Source: Pseudonocardia ammonioxydans
Lineage (GTDB): Bacteria > Actinomycetota > Actinomycetes > Mycobacteriales > Pseudonocardiaceae
Direction of reading: 5' to 3'
NCBI RefSeq assembly: GCF_900115005.1
Contig: NZ_FOUY01000012.1
Coordinates: forward strand, 98,290-162,289
Length of the DNA: 64,000 nt
The translations under genes and the position numbers were made by a program. Within the stretch, counting starts at the first letter, position 1. The number at the start of each line of letters is the position of its first letter. The notes beneath the pieces were generated by a model. That model worked only from the letters and a program-made list of their open reading frames with translations, was not told the origin of the DNA and did not search any database. Positions 1-8,849 of the stretch are shown here, piece by piece.

Positions 1-1
1 C

Positions 2-61
2 GTGGGGGTGCAGAGCGTGCCGGGGCGGACGACGTTCACCGTCGAGCTGCCGGTGTCCTGA
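2..61 (+). CDS. C-terminal end of a sensor histidine kinase (partial)
   Basis: Only the last 19 codons before a TGA at 59-61 are present. They read SVPGRTTFTVELPVS at the end, which resembles the last strand of a HATPase_c domain (the G-T-x-F-x-V-x-L-P pattern after the G2 box). The gene begins outside the window. Assignment rests on this short tail only; it is convergent with the CotH-like gene. Confidence 0.5.
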   Translation: MGVQSVPGRTTFTVELPVS

Positions 62-127
62 CCACGGCTCGGCCGACGCCCGGTCGGGGGCCGTTGCAGG
101 ACACCGCCCGGGTGGCGAACGTGTCGT

Positions 128-165
128 CGCTGCCCGGCACCTACGACGCTGCCCGGCGCCTACGA
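128..165. repeat. 19-bp tandem duplication
   Basis: Two near-identical 19-bp units (CGCTGCCCGGCACCTACGA, then the same with one A to G change) lie at 128-146 and 147-165. The second unit contains the stop codon of the CotH-like gene, so the duplication may have fixed the present C-terminus of that protein. Confidence 0.7.
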
Positions 166-1788
166 CGCCGGGTGCAGGAGCGGGTCGGCGGCCACCGCCT
201 CCGCACGCCGGTCCAGCAGGGCCCGCAGGTCGTCGGCCTCCCGGAGGATGGTCGCGCGATCCTCCTCGGCGGCGGCACCGGTCGCCGCGGCGACGGCCCG
301 GTCCAGGGCCGCGACGGCGGCCCCGCTGCCGTAGATCTGCTGGTGGAGCTCCCGGTAGGCCTCGTCGTAGGCGGCCGTGAACGCCGGCGTCGCCAGGAAG
401 CGGTCCTTGAGCAGGTGGCCCTGCAGCATCCCGCCCGGACCACCCGGACCGGGCCCACCGCCGGGCGGAGCGGCGGCGGCCCCGTCCTCGGGCACGGCGG
501 CGCCCTCCGGGGGTGCCCCACCGCCGGGGCCGCGGCCGCCGAACAGGGCCGCCATGCTCACCTCGTCGTGCGGGCCGGTGGTGGGGTCCCCGCTCGCGGC
601 CAGGTTGAGGTCCCAGGCGATCACCTCGAACCGCTCGGTCCCCAGGTCGTACCGGAGGTAGTAGTTCTTCCCCGGCCCGGCCATGTCGTCGACGTTCAGC
701 AGCAGGTTCTGCGTGGCGAGGTAGCGGGCGAAGGACCCGACGTCGAGGTGGTCGCCGAGCTCGGCGGCGAACTCCTCGTCGGTGGCCCGCTGGACCCACT
801 GGATCAGGTCGATGACCGGCTGCAGGTCCTGGCTGCCGATCCGGTTGATCTGCTCGACGTCGTCCTCGTAGGCGGTCGGGTCGTCGCCCTGGTCGGTGAA
901 CGAGCTGCTCGCCCGGGACTTGTAGAGCACTCCGTCCCCGGCGAACCGCGCCTCGGCGTAGGACTCGTCGGGGTGCTCGACGATCAGGCGGGCGGTGGCG
1001 GGCCGGTCGTTCACGGTGAGGGCGGCGTAGGTGTGGGCCTGCCCGGTCTGCCCGGTCCGGTCCACCATCGCCAGCGCCACCGACTCGTTGAGCGCGACGG
1101 TGGAGCTGCCGCTCGACGGGCGGACCGCGATCTCGCTGCGGCCCTGGAACAGCCGGCCCTCGGCGAACTCGTCGAAGCTGATCAGGTAGGGCAGGTTCTC
1201 CGGCTCGTCCGCCGACAGCGTCACGCTGCCGATCCCCCCGCCGGGCGGGCCCGCCGGACCGTCGCCGCCGCCCTGCCCGGGCGGCGGGACACCCTCCGGC
1301 AGTTCCCTTCCTTCCAGAGGTCGCATTCCGCCCGGGCCGCGGCGCCGTTCGCCGGGGTCGGCGTCCGGGTCCTGCAGTGACATCAGCGTCGAGTTGCCCT
1401 TGAGCCGCACCCCGACGTCGTCGATCCGGGCACCGTCGATGACGACGTCGGCCTGGAGGTGCTCCTTCTCGCCCTCGTCGTACCAGGCGGTGAGGATCCG
1501 CCGGTAGTCGTCCTCGCGGAAGGTGAGCTGCACGCTGTGGGCGACCGAGGTGTCGAACAGGTCGGCGTTGCCGGCGATGTCCTCGGTCACCGCCGGGGCC
1601 TCGTACCGGTCGTCGCCGGTGACGTAGGGCACGACCCTGCTCGAACCGAACACCCCCAGGGTCAGGGCGAGAAAGGCGGCGAACAGCGCGACCGGACGCC
1701 AGTGGTGGCGGGCACGGACCGGGATCCGGTGCCACCACCGGCGCCGCGGGCCGGCGGCGTGCTTCCGGTCAGCCTGCATCCCGGTCAC
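160..1788 (-). CDS. CotH-like secreted/membrane protein kinase family protein
   Basis: About 542 aa. A positively charged N-terminus is followed by one membrane segment near residues 27-48 (VALFAAFLALTLGVFG), so most of the protein should be extracytoplasmic. The body matches the CotH family: an early LTFREDDYRRILTAWYD block, VRLKGNSTLMS, and the late kinase-like stretch NYYLRYD...FEVIAWDLNLA, where CotH proteins carry a WDLD metal-binding motif; here it is WDLN. A Gly/Pro-rich low-complexity insert sits near residues 150-190 and another near 430-460. The GTG start at 1788 overlaps the TGA of the DUF4956 gene as GTGA; an ATG nine bases on (1779) is the alternative. Third gene of the VTC-DUF4956-CotH operon. 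Substrate unknown. Confidence 0.85.
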   Translation of the reverse strand: MTGMQADRKHAAGPRRRWWHRIPVRARHHWRPVALFAAFLALTLGVFGSSRVVPYVTGDDRYEAPAVTEDIAGNADLFDTSVAHSVQLTFREDDYRRILTAWYDEGEKEHLQADVVIDGARIDDVGVRLKGNSTLMSLQDPDADPGERRRGPGGMRPLEGRELPEGVPPPGQGGGDGPAGPPGGGIGSVTLSADEPENLPYLISFDEFAEGRLFQGRSEIAVRPSSGSSTVALNESVALAMVDRTGQTGQAHTYAALTVNDRPATARLIVEHPDESYAEARFAGDGVLYKSRASSSFTDQGDDPTAYEDDVEQINRIGSQDLQPVIDLIQWVQRATDEEFAAELGDHLDVGSFARYLATQNLLLNVDDMAGPGKNYYLRYDLGTERFEVIAWDLNLAASGDPTTGPHDEVSMAALFGGRGPGGGAPPEGAAVPEDGAAAAPPGGGPGPGGPGGMLQGHLLKDRFLATPAFTAAYDEAYRELHQQIYGSGAAVAALDRAVAAATGAAAEEDRATILREADDLRALLDRRAEAVAADPLLHPAS

Positions 1789-2471
1789 AGGTCGGTCTGG
1801 TCGTACCCGGTCAGTACCGACACCCGCTGCCCGGCGTTGCGTTCGCGCAGTGCCGCGATCAACTCGGCCGGACCGACGCCCTTCTTGAGACGGACCGTGT
1901 AGAACAGCTCCGTCAACCCGCCCCCACGGATCGACTCGGTGCTGACGAGCTCGAACTCGGTGGTGTGGCGGATCAGGGTGTCGGCGATGACCTGGCTGTA
2001 GTCGTCGTCGCCGGGCACCTGCACCTTGACCACCTGGCGCTGGACGTTCAGGGCGAAGAAGTTGAACCGGTGCATGATCACCACGACCAGGCAGATCGCG
2101 ACCGTGGCGGCGACGGCGAGCAGGTAGAAGCGGGTGCCGCAGGCCATGCCGACGCCCATCACCAGGAAGATGAACCCCACGTCGCGGGTCTCCTTGACGG
2201 CGTTGCGGAACCGCACCACCGACAGCGCTCCGACCAGGGCGAACGCCCGGGCGATGTTCGAGCCGACCACCAGCATGATCAGCGCGATCAGCATGCCCAG
2301 GATGACGAGGGTCTGCACGTAGGACTGGCTGTAGGAGATGTTGCGGTGCGTGGCCCGGTAGACGGTGGCGACCATCAGGCTCAACAGCAGTGACAGGCCC
2401 AGCGACGCCGCCACGTCGAAGGCACTGAACGTGCCGGACAGGTCTTGGAAGTCGATCTGGAACGGGGTCAT
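1785..2471 (-). CDS. DUF4956 family membrane protein
   Basis: 228 aa. Four hydrophobic segments fill residues 15-125, including LVILGMLIALIMLVVGSNIARAFALVG in two parts and IFLVMGVGMACGTRFYLLAV; between them is the conserved VRFRNAVKETRDVGFI block typical of DUF4956. A soluble C-terminal domain of about 100 residues follows (STESIRGGGLTELFYTVRLK). The ATG overlaps the stop of the upstream VTC gene (ATGA) and its own stop overlaps the CotH start, so the three are translationally coupled. DUF4956 proteins are recurrent partners of VTC-domain polyphosphate polymerases; a role as membrane partner or channel is inference. Confidence 0.88.
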   Translation of the reverse strand: MTPFQIDFQDLSGTFSAFDVAASLGLSLLLSLMVATVYRATHRNISYSQSYVQTLVILGMLIALIMLVVGSNIARAFALVGALSVVRFRNAVKETRDVGFIFLVMGVGMACGTRFYLLAVAATVAICLVVVIMHRFNFFALNVQRQVVKVQVPGDDDYSQVIADTLIRHTTEFELVSTESIRGGGLTELFYTVRLKKGVGPAELIAALRERNAGQRVSVLTGYDQTDL

Positions 2472-3325
2472 CGGGCGGGAAGCTCCTCGGGAATGTGGAA
2501 GACCGATCGCGGGGCCCTGCCGAAGACCTCGACGCTCTGGCAGTACTTGGACACCCGGACCACGGACAACTCGAGGGCCGCGGCCATGTCGGTGATCCAG
2601 TACGGGGCACGCTCGTTGACCTTGATCTCCATCACGGCCAGGTGCGGGGAGACGGTGAAGCGGTTCTGGGAGTCGGCACCCAGGTGGAAGTCGCGGTCGC
2701 GCCCGCGGATCCGGTGGTCGAGGGTGACCCGCAGCCCCGGGTCGACGTCCCGGCCGACGAAGGGCTCGCGCCGGTAGGAGGTCGTCACGATCGGGCGCAG
2801 GTCGTTCTCCACGACCAGCGCCAGTACCTCTTCCAGGAACGCGGTCTGCCCCGGCTCGTGCGGGATCATCTCCCGTTCGTCGCACAGCCGGCGGGCCGCG
2901 CCGTAGGGGATGCGGACCCGGCGCTTCTGGGTGACCCGGTTGACCCGCTGCTTGATCTCCAGGAACACCGGGGTGTCGTCGGTGACCGCGGACCGGTCGC
3001 CGTACACGCGCAGGCGCAGCTTGCGACGGAAGCGCTCCCCCTCGATCTTCTCCCAGTAGAACCGCAACCGCTCCGAGTCGTAGTAGAGGCTCAGGACCTC
3101 GTAGCCGCCGTGCTGCGCGTTCGCGTCACCGTCCATCCGGGACGTGAGCAGCTCGCGGACCTCGGGGACCCGGGCCTCGGGGACCAGGTACTTGAGCTCG
3201 TAGCGGTTGAACGCGTGCAGCGGGCTCGGCGCACGCAGCGCCGCGGCACCGGCGGCCGGGGCCGGCCCACCGGGCGGCTCGGACCCGGTTGCGGCCGCGG
3301 GTCGACGTCGGCGTGGGAAGAACAT
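2468..3325 (-). CDS. VTC-domain polyphosphate polymerase family protein
   Basis: 285 aa. The VTC domain runs from about residue 37 (FNRYELKYLV) to the C-terminus and keeps the basic and acidic tunnel residues seen in yeast Vtc4-type polymerases: RKLRLRVYG, FLEIKQRVN, TTSYRREPF, RVTLDHRIRGRDRDF and VMEIKVNERAPYWI. It should build polyphosphate from a nucleoside triphosphate at the membrane. The ATG at 3325 was chosen because GGAG lies about 11 bases upstream and family similarity starts soon after; a longer frame reaches 3439. First gene of the three-gene unit. The N-terminal 35 residues are Pro/Ala-rich and probably disordered. Confidence 0.88.
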   Translation of the reverse strand: MFFPRRRRPAAATGSEPPGGPAPAAGAAALRAPSPLHAFNRYELKYLVPEARVPEVRELLTSRMDGDANAQHGGYEVLSLYYDSERLRFYWEKIEGERFRRKLRLRVYGDRSAVTDDTPVFLEIKQRVNRVTQKRRVRIPYGAARRLCDEREMIPHEPGQTAFLEEVLALVVENDLRPIVTTSYRREPFVGRDVDPGLRVTLDHRIRGRDRDFHLGADSQNRFTVSPHLAVMEIKVNERAPYWITDMAAALELSVVRVSKYCQSVEVFGRAPRSVFHIPEELPAR

Positions 3326-3498
3326 CGCGGGGGCGGACTCCGGAGGATCACGGCGACCTCCGCGGGTCGGGCGGGAGGCGCGCAGCGGAACAGCAGGCGA
3401 ACATCTGCCAATCTCGTCGGCCGGATCCACACCGGTCAACGCACACGACGATCTTCATAACGGACGCACAGGTTCGCGCACCCCGGCTCGGGCAGGCC
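3326..3498 (-). promoter_or_regulatory. Intergenic region with probable VTC operon promoter
   Basis: No gene is seen between the end of the dioxygenase gene and the VTC start. On the minus strand there is a TTGACC hexamer with a GAGATT hexamer 18 bp downstream, a possible -35/-10 pair. No clear terminator hairpin was found. Confidence 0.3.
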
Positions 3499-4512
3499 TC
3501 AGATCCGCGTCGGGTCGGCCAGGGCGACGAGCAGCTCGCGCGGGCCCTCGTAGGGGTCCCGGCCATGAGCGGTGCGGATGTTGTCGACGATCAACAGGTC
3601 CCCGCTCCGCCACGGCTCGCGTACGGCGTTGGCGGCGTAGGCCTGCTGGATCTGGTCCACGAGGTCCCAGCCGATCGGAGTGCCGTCGCCGAAGCAGGTG
3701 GTGGCGGGTAGCCCGTCCGGGCCGAGCACGTCGCACAGCTCGTCACGTGCACCGGGCCCGAAAACCCACTCGCTGAAATGCGCGATCTCGTTGAACCAGC
3801 ACCGCACACCGGTGATCGGGTGCCGGACGACGGCCGGGCGGCGCTGCCGGGTACGCAGCTGCCCGCCCGGGCCCCACTCGACCTCGATGGCGCTCGCCCG
3901 GCAGTAGTCCTCGACCCCGTGTCGATCACCGATGCCGAAGGCCTCCGCCCAGGACGGGCCGACGTCACCGTTGTAGGTCCGCACCAGGGTCCAGCCGTCG
4001 CGCTCGCAGCGCCTGACCAGGCTCGCCGGTAGCGCGTCGAGCACCGCCGCGGAGTCGACCAGCACCGTGGCTCCGCCGAGGACGGCCGGGGACAGACAGA
4101 CGAACATCATCACCGCCGGGAACCGGTCGCAGTAGGACAGCTCGTGGTGCGGGCACATCGGGATCCCGCGCGGCCACCGTGTCGAGGAGTAGACGCGGTC
4201 GGTGTAGGACGTGCGGGGCGAGAACGCCTCCCGCTCGTTCATCAGGCCGTCGGCCAGCATCCGGACCACGTCGCCGGCCAGGATCGGGTCGTACAGGCCC
4301 AGACCGCGGGCCAGCACCGCGCCGTGGTCCACCACGGCTGCACGCAGCGCTCGCCGGGACTCGAACGCCCACCGCACGGGATCGTCCGGCTCGGCCCGGA
4401 GGAGCACGGGCGCGCCGGGACGGCGCTCGACGCAGAACGGCTCCGCGGACGTTCGGACGGCCCGGGCCGGGAAGGACGTGTCGGCTCCCCGCGCCGGGCG
4501 ATCGGCGTTCAT
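3499..4512 (-). CDS. TauD/TfdA-type Fe(II)/2-oxoglutarate dioxygenase (SyrP-like)
   Basis: 337 aa. The facial triad is visible: H-x-E in CPHHELSYCDRFP near residue 124 and the distal His in NIRTAHGRDPY near residue 315, followed by the 2-oxoglutarate-binding Arg in GPRELLVAL. The HxELSY context resembles NRPS-associated hydroxylases such as SyrP and AsnO more than taurine dioxygenase. The ATG overlaps the stop of the Pls-like synthetase (ATGA), so the two are coupled, and hydroxylation of the carrier-bound or released amino-acid unit is the likely job (inferred). Length is normal for the family. Confidence 0.85.
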   Translation of the reverse strand: MNADRPARGADTSFPARAVRTSAEPFCVERRPGAPVLLRAEPDDPVRWAFESRRALRAAVVDHGAVLARGLGLYDPILAGDVVRMLADGLMNEREAFSPRTSYTDRVYSSTRWPRGIPMCPHHELSYCDRFPAVMMFVCLSPAVLGGATVLVDSAAVLDALPASLVRRCERDGWTLVRTYNGDVGPSWAEAFGIGDRHGVEDYCRASAIEVEWGPGGQLRTRQRRPAVVRHPITGVRCWFNEIAHFSEWVFGPGARDELCDVLGPDGLPATTCFGDGTPIGWDLVDQIQQAYAANAVREPWRSGDLLIVDNIRTAHGRDPYEGPRELLVALADPTRI

Positions 4513-7500
4513 ACCGGCACCGGGAGGGACCTGGTGGGGAGCGCACGGGCCGGGTTGCCGCCCCACGTCTCGCCGGCCGGGACCTCCTCGCCCTTCATGA
4601 GGAACGAGTCGGCCTCGATGACGACGTCGTCGCCGATGGTGATCCCGTAGTGCACGAAGGCGCCGACCCCGAGCGTGACCCTCGACCCGATGACCGTGTG
4701 GTCGGACTTGAACGCGCCGTCCTCCTGGGAGTGGTTCTGCACGATGCTGCGCTCGTTGAGCGTGCAGTCGTCACCGAAGGTGATGAAGGGTCGTTCCACC
4801 AGCGAGGCGCCGTCGTCGAACAGCCGTGCGCCGACCCGCACGCCGAGCATGCGCAACAGCAGGCCCTTGAACGGGGTGCCGTTGAACAGCATCAGATAAC
4901 TCGGGGCGGGCACCTTCCAGAACCGTTCGTGGCCCCAGAAGACCGGCTCGTAGATCGAGCATCCGTGCGGCGCCCGCAGGATCAGCCGGTGAACCGACCG
5001 GTCGACCGCGGTGAACCATCCGACGGTGAGAACGATGATCAGTACCTGCGCGACGAGGATCTCGGCCGCGCCGAGGGTGACCTCCCAGATGGCGATCGCG
5101 GGCACCAGCAGCGCGATCGCGAAGAAGTAGAGCCAGCGGACGGTCAGATGGAGCGCGATGGTGACGGCGTTGTCCCGGTTCTTGCCCCGCAGCGCTCGCC
5201 GCAGACCCTGCTCCCCGAGCTCGAGGCGGGCGTCGCGGGCCACCGTGCGCGGGATCTCGAAGCTCGGGGAGCCGAGCAGGCCGACGTTCTCCCGGACCGG
5301 TCCGTCGACCGGGACCATGACCTTGGTACCGAGCAGGCAGTTGTTCCCGACCCGCGCCCGGGACGGGTAGGCGATCCGGTTCCCGAAGAAGCTGTTCGTG
5401 CCGATCGTGGTCCGGGTCAGCCGGAACGAGGTGTTCGAGTACTCCGCGTTCACGATCGAGAGGTCGTCGGCGACGACCGTTCCGGTGCCGATCGTGGTGA
5501 GGTAGGGCGACTCGTGCTTGATCAGCATCCCGAAGTTGTTTCCCGTCTGCACCAGGGGCAGCAGGTCGTAACCGACCACGCGGAGGTAGTGCGGGATGGC
5601 GGAGCTGTCGCCGAGCAGCATCGTGAACGTCACGCTGTTGGTCAGCAGGGCGACGGTCTGGTGCAGGAAGTAGTGAACCCCGTAGAGCGGGTAGACCCGG
5701 TCCGGCCGGACGGCGCACGCCAGCAGGCGCGGAGCGGTGACCATCACCAGGAACGCCACCAGCAGGACGCCGAAGAACAGCACGAAGCTCAGCGCGAGGA
5801 TCTCGGCGTAGAAGTACCAGTGGACGAACGCCTCCGGGCCGGGGAACAGCAGCGCCGTCAACTGTGGGACCTCCCGCAACAGCAGCGCGATGCCGCCCAG
5901 CGACAGTGGCAGCCCGACGCCCAGCACGAGCCCCACCTGCACGAGCGAGTAGAGGACCTTCCGAGTCGGTCCGCACCCGAGAGGCGGGACGGTGCAGTAG
6001 TTCACGCCCGCGGGGCGGGCCGGGGAACCGTGCCAGCGTTCGCCGGCAGGCACGACCTGCCCGCTCAGCAGCGCCGAGGTGTGGCCGAGCTGACCGCCGT
6101 CGTCGATGCGTGTGCCGAGCTCGAGAACCGTGGCTTCACCGACGAACGCATCCGCGCCCACGGTGACCGACCCGATCTCGATGACACCGTCGCGGGCCCG
6201 ATAGCCGGAGAACAACGCATCCTTGCGGATCACCGACCGGTCACCGATCGAGAGCAGGTCGGTGCACACCGGCATCGATCCGGCGAACAGGGCCACGTCG
6301 CGACCGACCCGGGCGCCGAGCGAACGCAGGTAGAGCGCATAGAGCGGTGAGCCGCGGAACAGGACCAGCGGGTTCCTCCGCACCAGCGTCCTGACGATCC
6401 AGAACCGGACGTAGTCCAGGCTCCAGACCCGGATCGAGCGGGGTCTCCAGCGACCGATCAACAGCCATTTGACCCCGATGGGGAACAGGCACAGGAAGCC
6501 GAAGCCGGCCCCGCCCACGACGACGGCCCGCACGTAGAGGTCGAGCAGGGTCGGTGACACGACGAACCACTCGTATCCCCAGAACAACACCAGCGCCATG
6601 AGATAGGACCAGCCCACGACGCACGCCACCTGGAGCGAACCACAGAGGACGTATCCCCGGGTGCCGACGCGGCGAACCCCGCCGGGCCGCTCGAGGTCCA
6701 CCGCGGGCTCGTCGGGGGGTGCCGGGGAAAGCTCGCCGTTACCGGCCGGTGCGAGCGAGTGGGCCAGACCGACGAGTGTCGGGGCGGCGTAGACGGCCTC
6801 CATCGACAGCGCCGGCAACCCGGGCTCCTTGCGCACGCGCGCACAGAACTTGGCCATGGTCAACGAGTCCGCGCCGAGCTCGAAGAAGTTCGCGTCCGGG
6901 GGGATGTCCCCACGGCCGAGTATCGCTGCCAGGATCTCCGCGAAGCGCTCCTGCATCAGCGACGGCGAGGGCGGCGCCGGAGCATCGGAGGGAAGGGCGA
7001 GCGCAGTGGCGAGGCGCCGTAGCGTCGGGTGCTGGTAGACGTGCTGGATGGACACCGAGGGCAGGGCCGGGTGGGAGCGGGTCCGCGCGCAGAACTTCGC
7101 CATCAGCAACGAGTCGGCGCCCAGATCGTCGAAGAAGTCCGCATCGATCGAGACCCGTTCCCGGCCCAGTACCCCGCCGAGCAGTTCGGCCAGGACGGCC
7201 TCCGATCCCGTGACGGCCGTGTCCGTCTCGTCCGCAGGCTCGAGCCGTGCCTGTTCCGGGACGGCGGGATCCGACGGCTCCGGACAGCGGTCACGTGCCG
7301 GCGCGCCGGCCTCGACGCGGCCGCAGTACTCGACACGTCCCGCTGCATCGACCCGGCCCAGATCCCCGGTGCGGAAGATCCGTGGCGACGGGGTGCCGGG
7401 CACGTCCGGCCCGTCGACGACGAAGGCCTCCCGGGCCAGCTCGTCACGGTCGACGTAGCCGCGTGCCAGCCCGATCCCGGCGATCCCGATCTCGCCGACG

Positions 7501-8687
7501 GCACCGTGTGCCGGCGTCGTGCGGACGTCCTCCTCGTCCAGCACGACCACGCTGTAGGTCGGTAGCGGGACCCCGAGACAGCTCGCCCGGTCCGGATCCA
7601 GCTCGGTCCAGGTGGCGGCGACGGTCGCCTCGGGCGGACCGTAGGTGCCGATCAGCCGGCGTCCGGGACGGCGCCATCGCCTGATCACATCCGGTGGGCA
7701 GGGCGTGCTCGACAGCACCAGCCGGAGAGCGAGCAACCGCTCGTCGAGGGCGTCCAGTGTCGCCGCGTCGGCCCGCATCACGGTCACGCACCGCTGGCCG
7801 AGGAAGCGCCACAGGGTGTCACTCTGCAGCGGTGGTCCGGGCGGCGGTGTCACCACGGTGGCCCCGCAGACCCAGGGCAGCCAGGTTTCCTCCACCAGCA
7901 GGTCCGACCCGGCCGGCTGCCCCTGGTAGATCCGGTCCCCGGAGCCGATGCCGTACACCTCGGCCGCCACCCGGACGACGTTGCACACGCTGCTGTGATC
8001 GAACGCGATGCCGCGGGGACGCCCGTCGGGGTCGACGCTGTAGACGATGTAGGCGACCGGTCCGCCCGGCACACCGCGCTCGAGCACACTCAGCTGCCGG
8101 GAACTCTGATCGGCGATGACGGGGCCGGCGGAGTCGATTGCGACGACGGCGGCCACCGTGTGCGCATCGAGCCGGGGCATACCGGCCGCGATCATCGAGG
8201 TCGTCAGCACCAGGCGTGCACCCGAGTCGACGACGATCGACTCCACGTGCTCCGCACCGAGATCCACGTCCAGTGGGACGTAGGCCGCACCGGCCTTGAC
8301 CACGGCGAGCATCGCGACACACAGGTCCGGTGCCCCGAGGAGGATCACGACCCGGTCGCCCCGGCCGATGTGGTGCAGACGCAGATAGCGGGCCAGGCGG
8401 TTCGACTCGCCGTCGAGCTCCACGTACGTCAGGACCCCACCGACGGTGTCCACGGCCGGACGATCGGCACAGCCGAACCGGACCAGCCACTCGCACTGCG
8501 CCTCGAACAGGTGCTCGAGCCGGTCCGTCGGGCGCGCGCGTCGGCCCTGCGGCTCACGAGGATCGACCAGGACCTGTCCCGGCGGGACACCGGGCAGGTC
8601 GCGGTCGACGGCGTCGGCCTCGTCGCCTCGTCGGCCCGTTCGAACATCGTCGTCCGGCGTCCGGACCAACAGCCCCCAGTCGATCAC
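4509..8687 (-). CDS. Pls/PosA-type membrane NRPS with degenerate adenylation domain and tandem carrier domains
   Basis: About 1392 aa. Order: adenylation-like domain (residues about 35-460), two carrier domains with phosphopantetheine serines in GADSLLMAKFC (near 525) and GADSLTMAKFC (near 606), then six membrane segments in three pairs (about 680-760, 905-985, 1180-1230) separating three left-handed beta-helix-like C domains (about 785-900, 1020-1165, 1255-1385). This is the poly-lysine synthetase plan with an extra carrier. The A domain keeps A1 (LTYVELDGESNRLARYL), A2 and A7 (FRTGDLGR), but the A3 P-loop reads YSVDPDGRPRGI instead of YTSGTTGxPKG, A5 reads GPPEATV, and A8-A10 with the catalytic lysine are missing: GRVEAGAPARD runs straight to the first carrier. 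The GTG at 8687 has AGGGGG six bases upstream; a TTG at 8771 is the longer alternative. Confidence 0.85.
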   Translation of the reverse strand: MIDWGLLVRTPDDDVRTGRRGDEADAVDRDLPGVPPGQVLVDPREPQGRRARPTDRLEHLFEAQCEWLVRFGCADRPAVDTVGGVLTYVELDGESNRLARYLRLHHIGRGDRVVILLGAPDLCVAMLAVVKAGAAYVPLDVDLGAEHVESIVVDSGARLVLTTSMIAAGMPRLDAHTVAAVVAIDSAGPVIADQSSRQLSVLERGVPGGPVAYIVYSVDPDGRPRGIAFDHSSVCNVVRVAAEVYGIGSGDRIYQGQPAGSDLLVEETWLPWVCGATVVTPPPGPPLQSDTLWRFLGQRCVTVMRADAATLDALDERLLALRLVLSSTPCPPDVIRRWRRPGRRLIGTYGPPEATVAATWTELDPDRASCLGVPLPTYSVVVLDEEDVRTTPAHGAVGEIGIAGIGLARGYVDRDELAREAFVVDGPDVPGTPSPRIFRTGDLGRVDAAGRVEYCGRVEAGAPARDRCPEPSDPAVPEQARLEPADETDTAVTGSEAVLAELLGGVLGRERVSIDADFFDDLGADSLLMAKFCARTRSHPALPSVSIQHVYQHPTLRRLATALALPSDAPAPPSPSLMQERFAEILAAILGRGDIPPDANFFELGADSLTMAKFCARVRKEPGLPALSMEAVYAAPTLVGLAHSLAPAGNGELSPAPPDEPAVDLERPGGVRRVGTRGYVLCGSLQVACVVGWSYLMALVLFWGYEWFVVSPTLLDLYVRAVVVGGAGFGFLCLFPIGVKWLLIGRWRPRSIRVWSLDYVRFWIVRTLVRRNPLVLFRGSPLYALYLRSLGARVGRDVALFAGSMPVCTDLLSIGDRSVIRKDALFSGYRARDGVIEIGSVTVGADAFVGEATVLELGTRIDDGGQLGHTSALLSGQVVPAGERWHGSPARPAGVNYCTVPPLGCGPTRKVLYSLVQVGLVLGVGLPLSLGGIALLLREVPQLTALLFPGPEAFVHWYFYAEILALSFVLFFGVLLVAFLVMVTAPRLLACAVRPDRVYPLYGVHYFLHQTVALLTNSVTFTMLLGDSSAIPHYLRVVGYDLLPLVQTGNNFGMLIKHESPYLTTIGTGTVVADDLSIVNAEYSNTSFRLTRTTIGTNSFFGNRIAYPSRARVGNNCLLGTKVMVPVDGPVRENVGLLGSPSFEIPRTVARDARLELGEQGLRRALRGKNRDNAVTIALHLTVRWLYFFAIALLVPAIAIWEVTLGAAEILVAQVLIIVLTVGWFTAVDRSVHRLILRAPHGCSIYEPVFWGHERFWKVPAPSYLMLFNGTPFKGLLLRMLGVRVGARLFDDGASLVERPFITFGDDCTLNERSIVQNHSQEDGAFKSDHTVIGSRVTLGVGAFVHYGITIGDDVVIEADSFLMKGEEVPAGETWGGNPARALPTRSLPVPV

Positions 8688-8849
8688 CGCGATCCCCCTC
8701 ACGCACTCGCCTGTGTGTAGCCGGTTTCGGGCAAGGCGTCGGTAAAACGATCTGGAGAAAGGCAAGAGCAACGTAAAGAACAGGGACTAACGCATTCGAG
8801 GGGTCCGGGCGGGCGCAGCCGGCGCGGGCTCACCGGACCGCCGCGTCGG
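8688..8849 (-). promoter_or_regulatory. Upstream region of the Pls-like synthetase
   Basis: 162 bp separate the sensor kinase stop from the synthetase start. The stretch around 8725-8790 is richer in A and T than its neighbours (for example TTCTTTACGTTG and CGTTTTACCG on the minus strand), as expected of a promoter. A TTGCTC and a TTTTACC about 19 bp apart could be -35/-10. It is the natural target for the adjacent response regulator (inferred). Confidence 0.35.

Noticed and set aside
8688..8771. TTG start for the Pls-like synthetase at 8771
   Set aside because: No ribosome binding site precedes it and the added 28 residues have no similarity, while the GTG at 8687 has AGGGGG at good distance.
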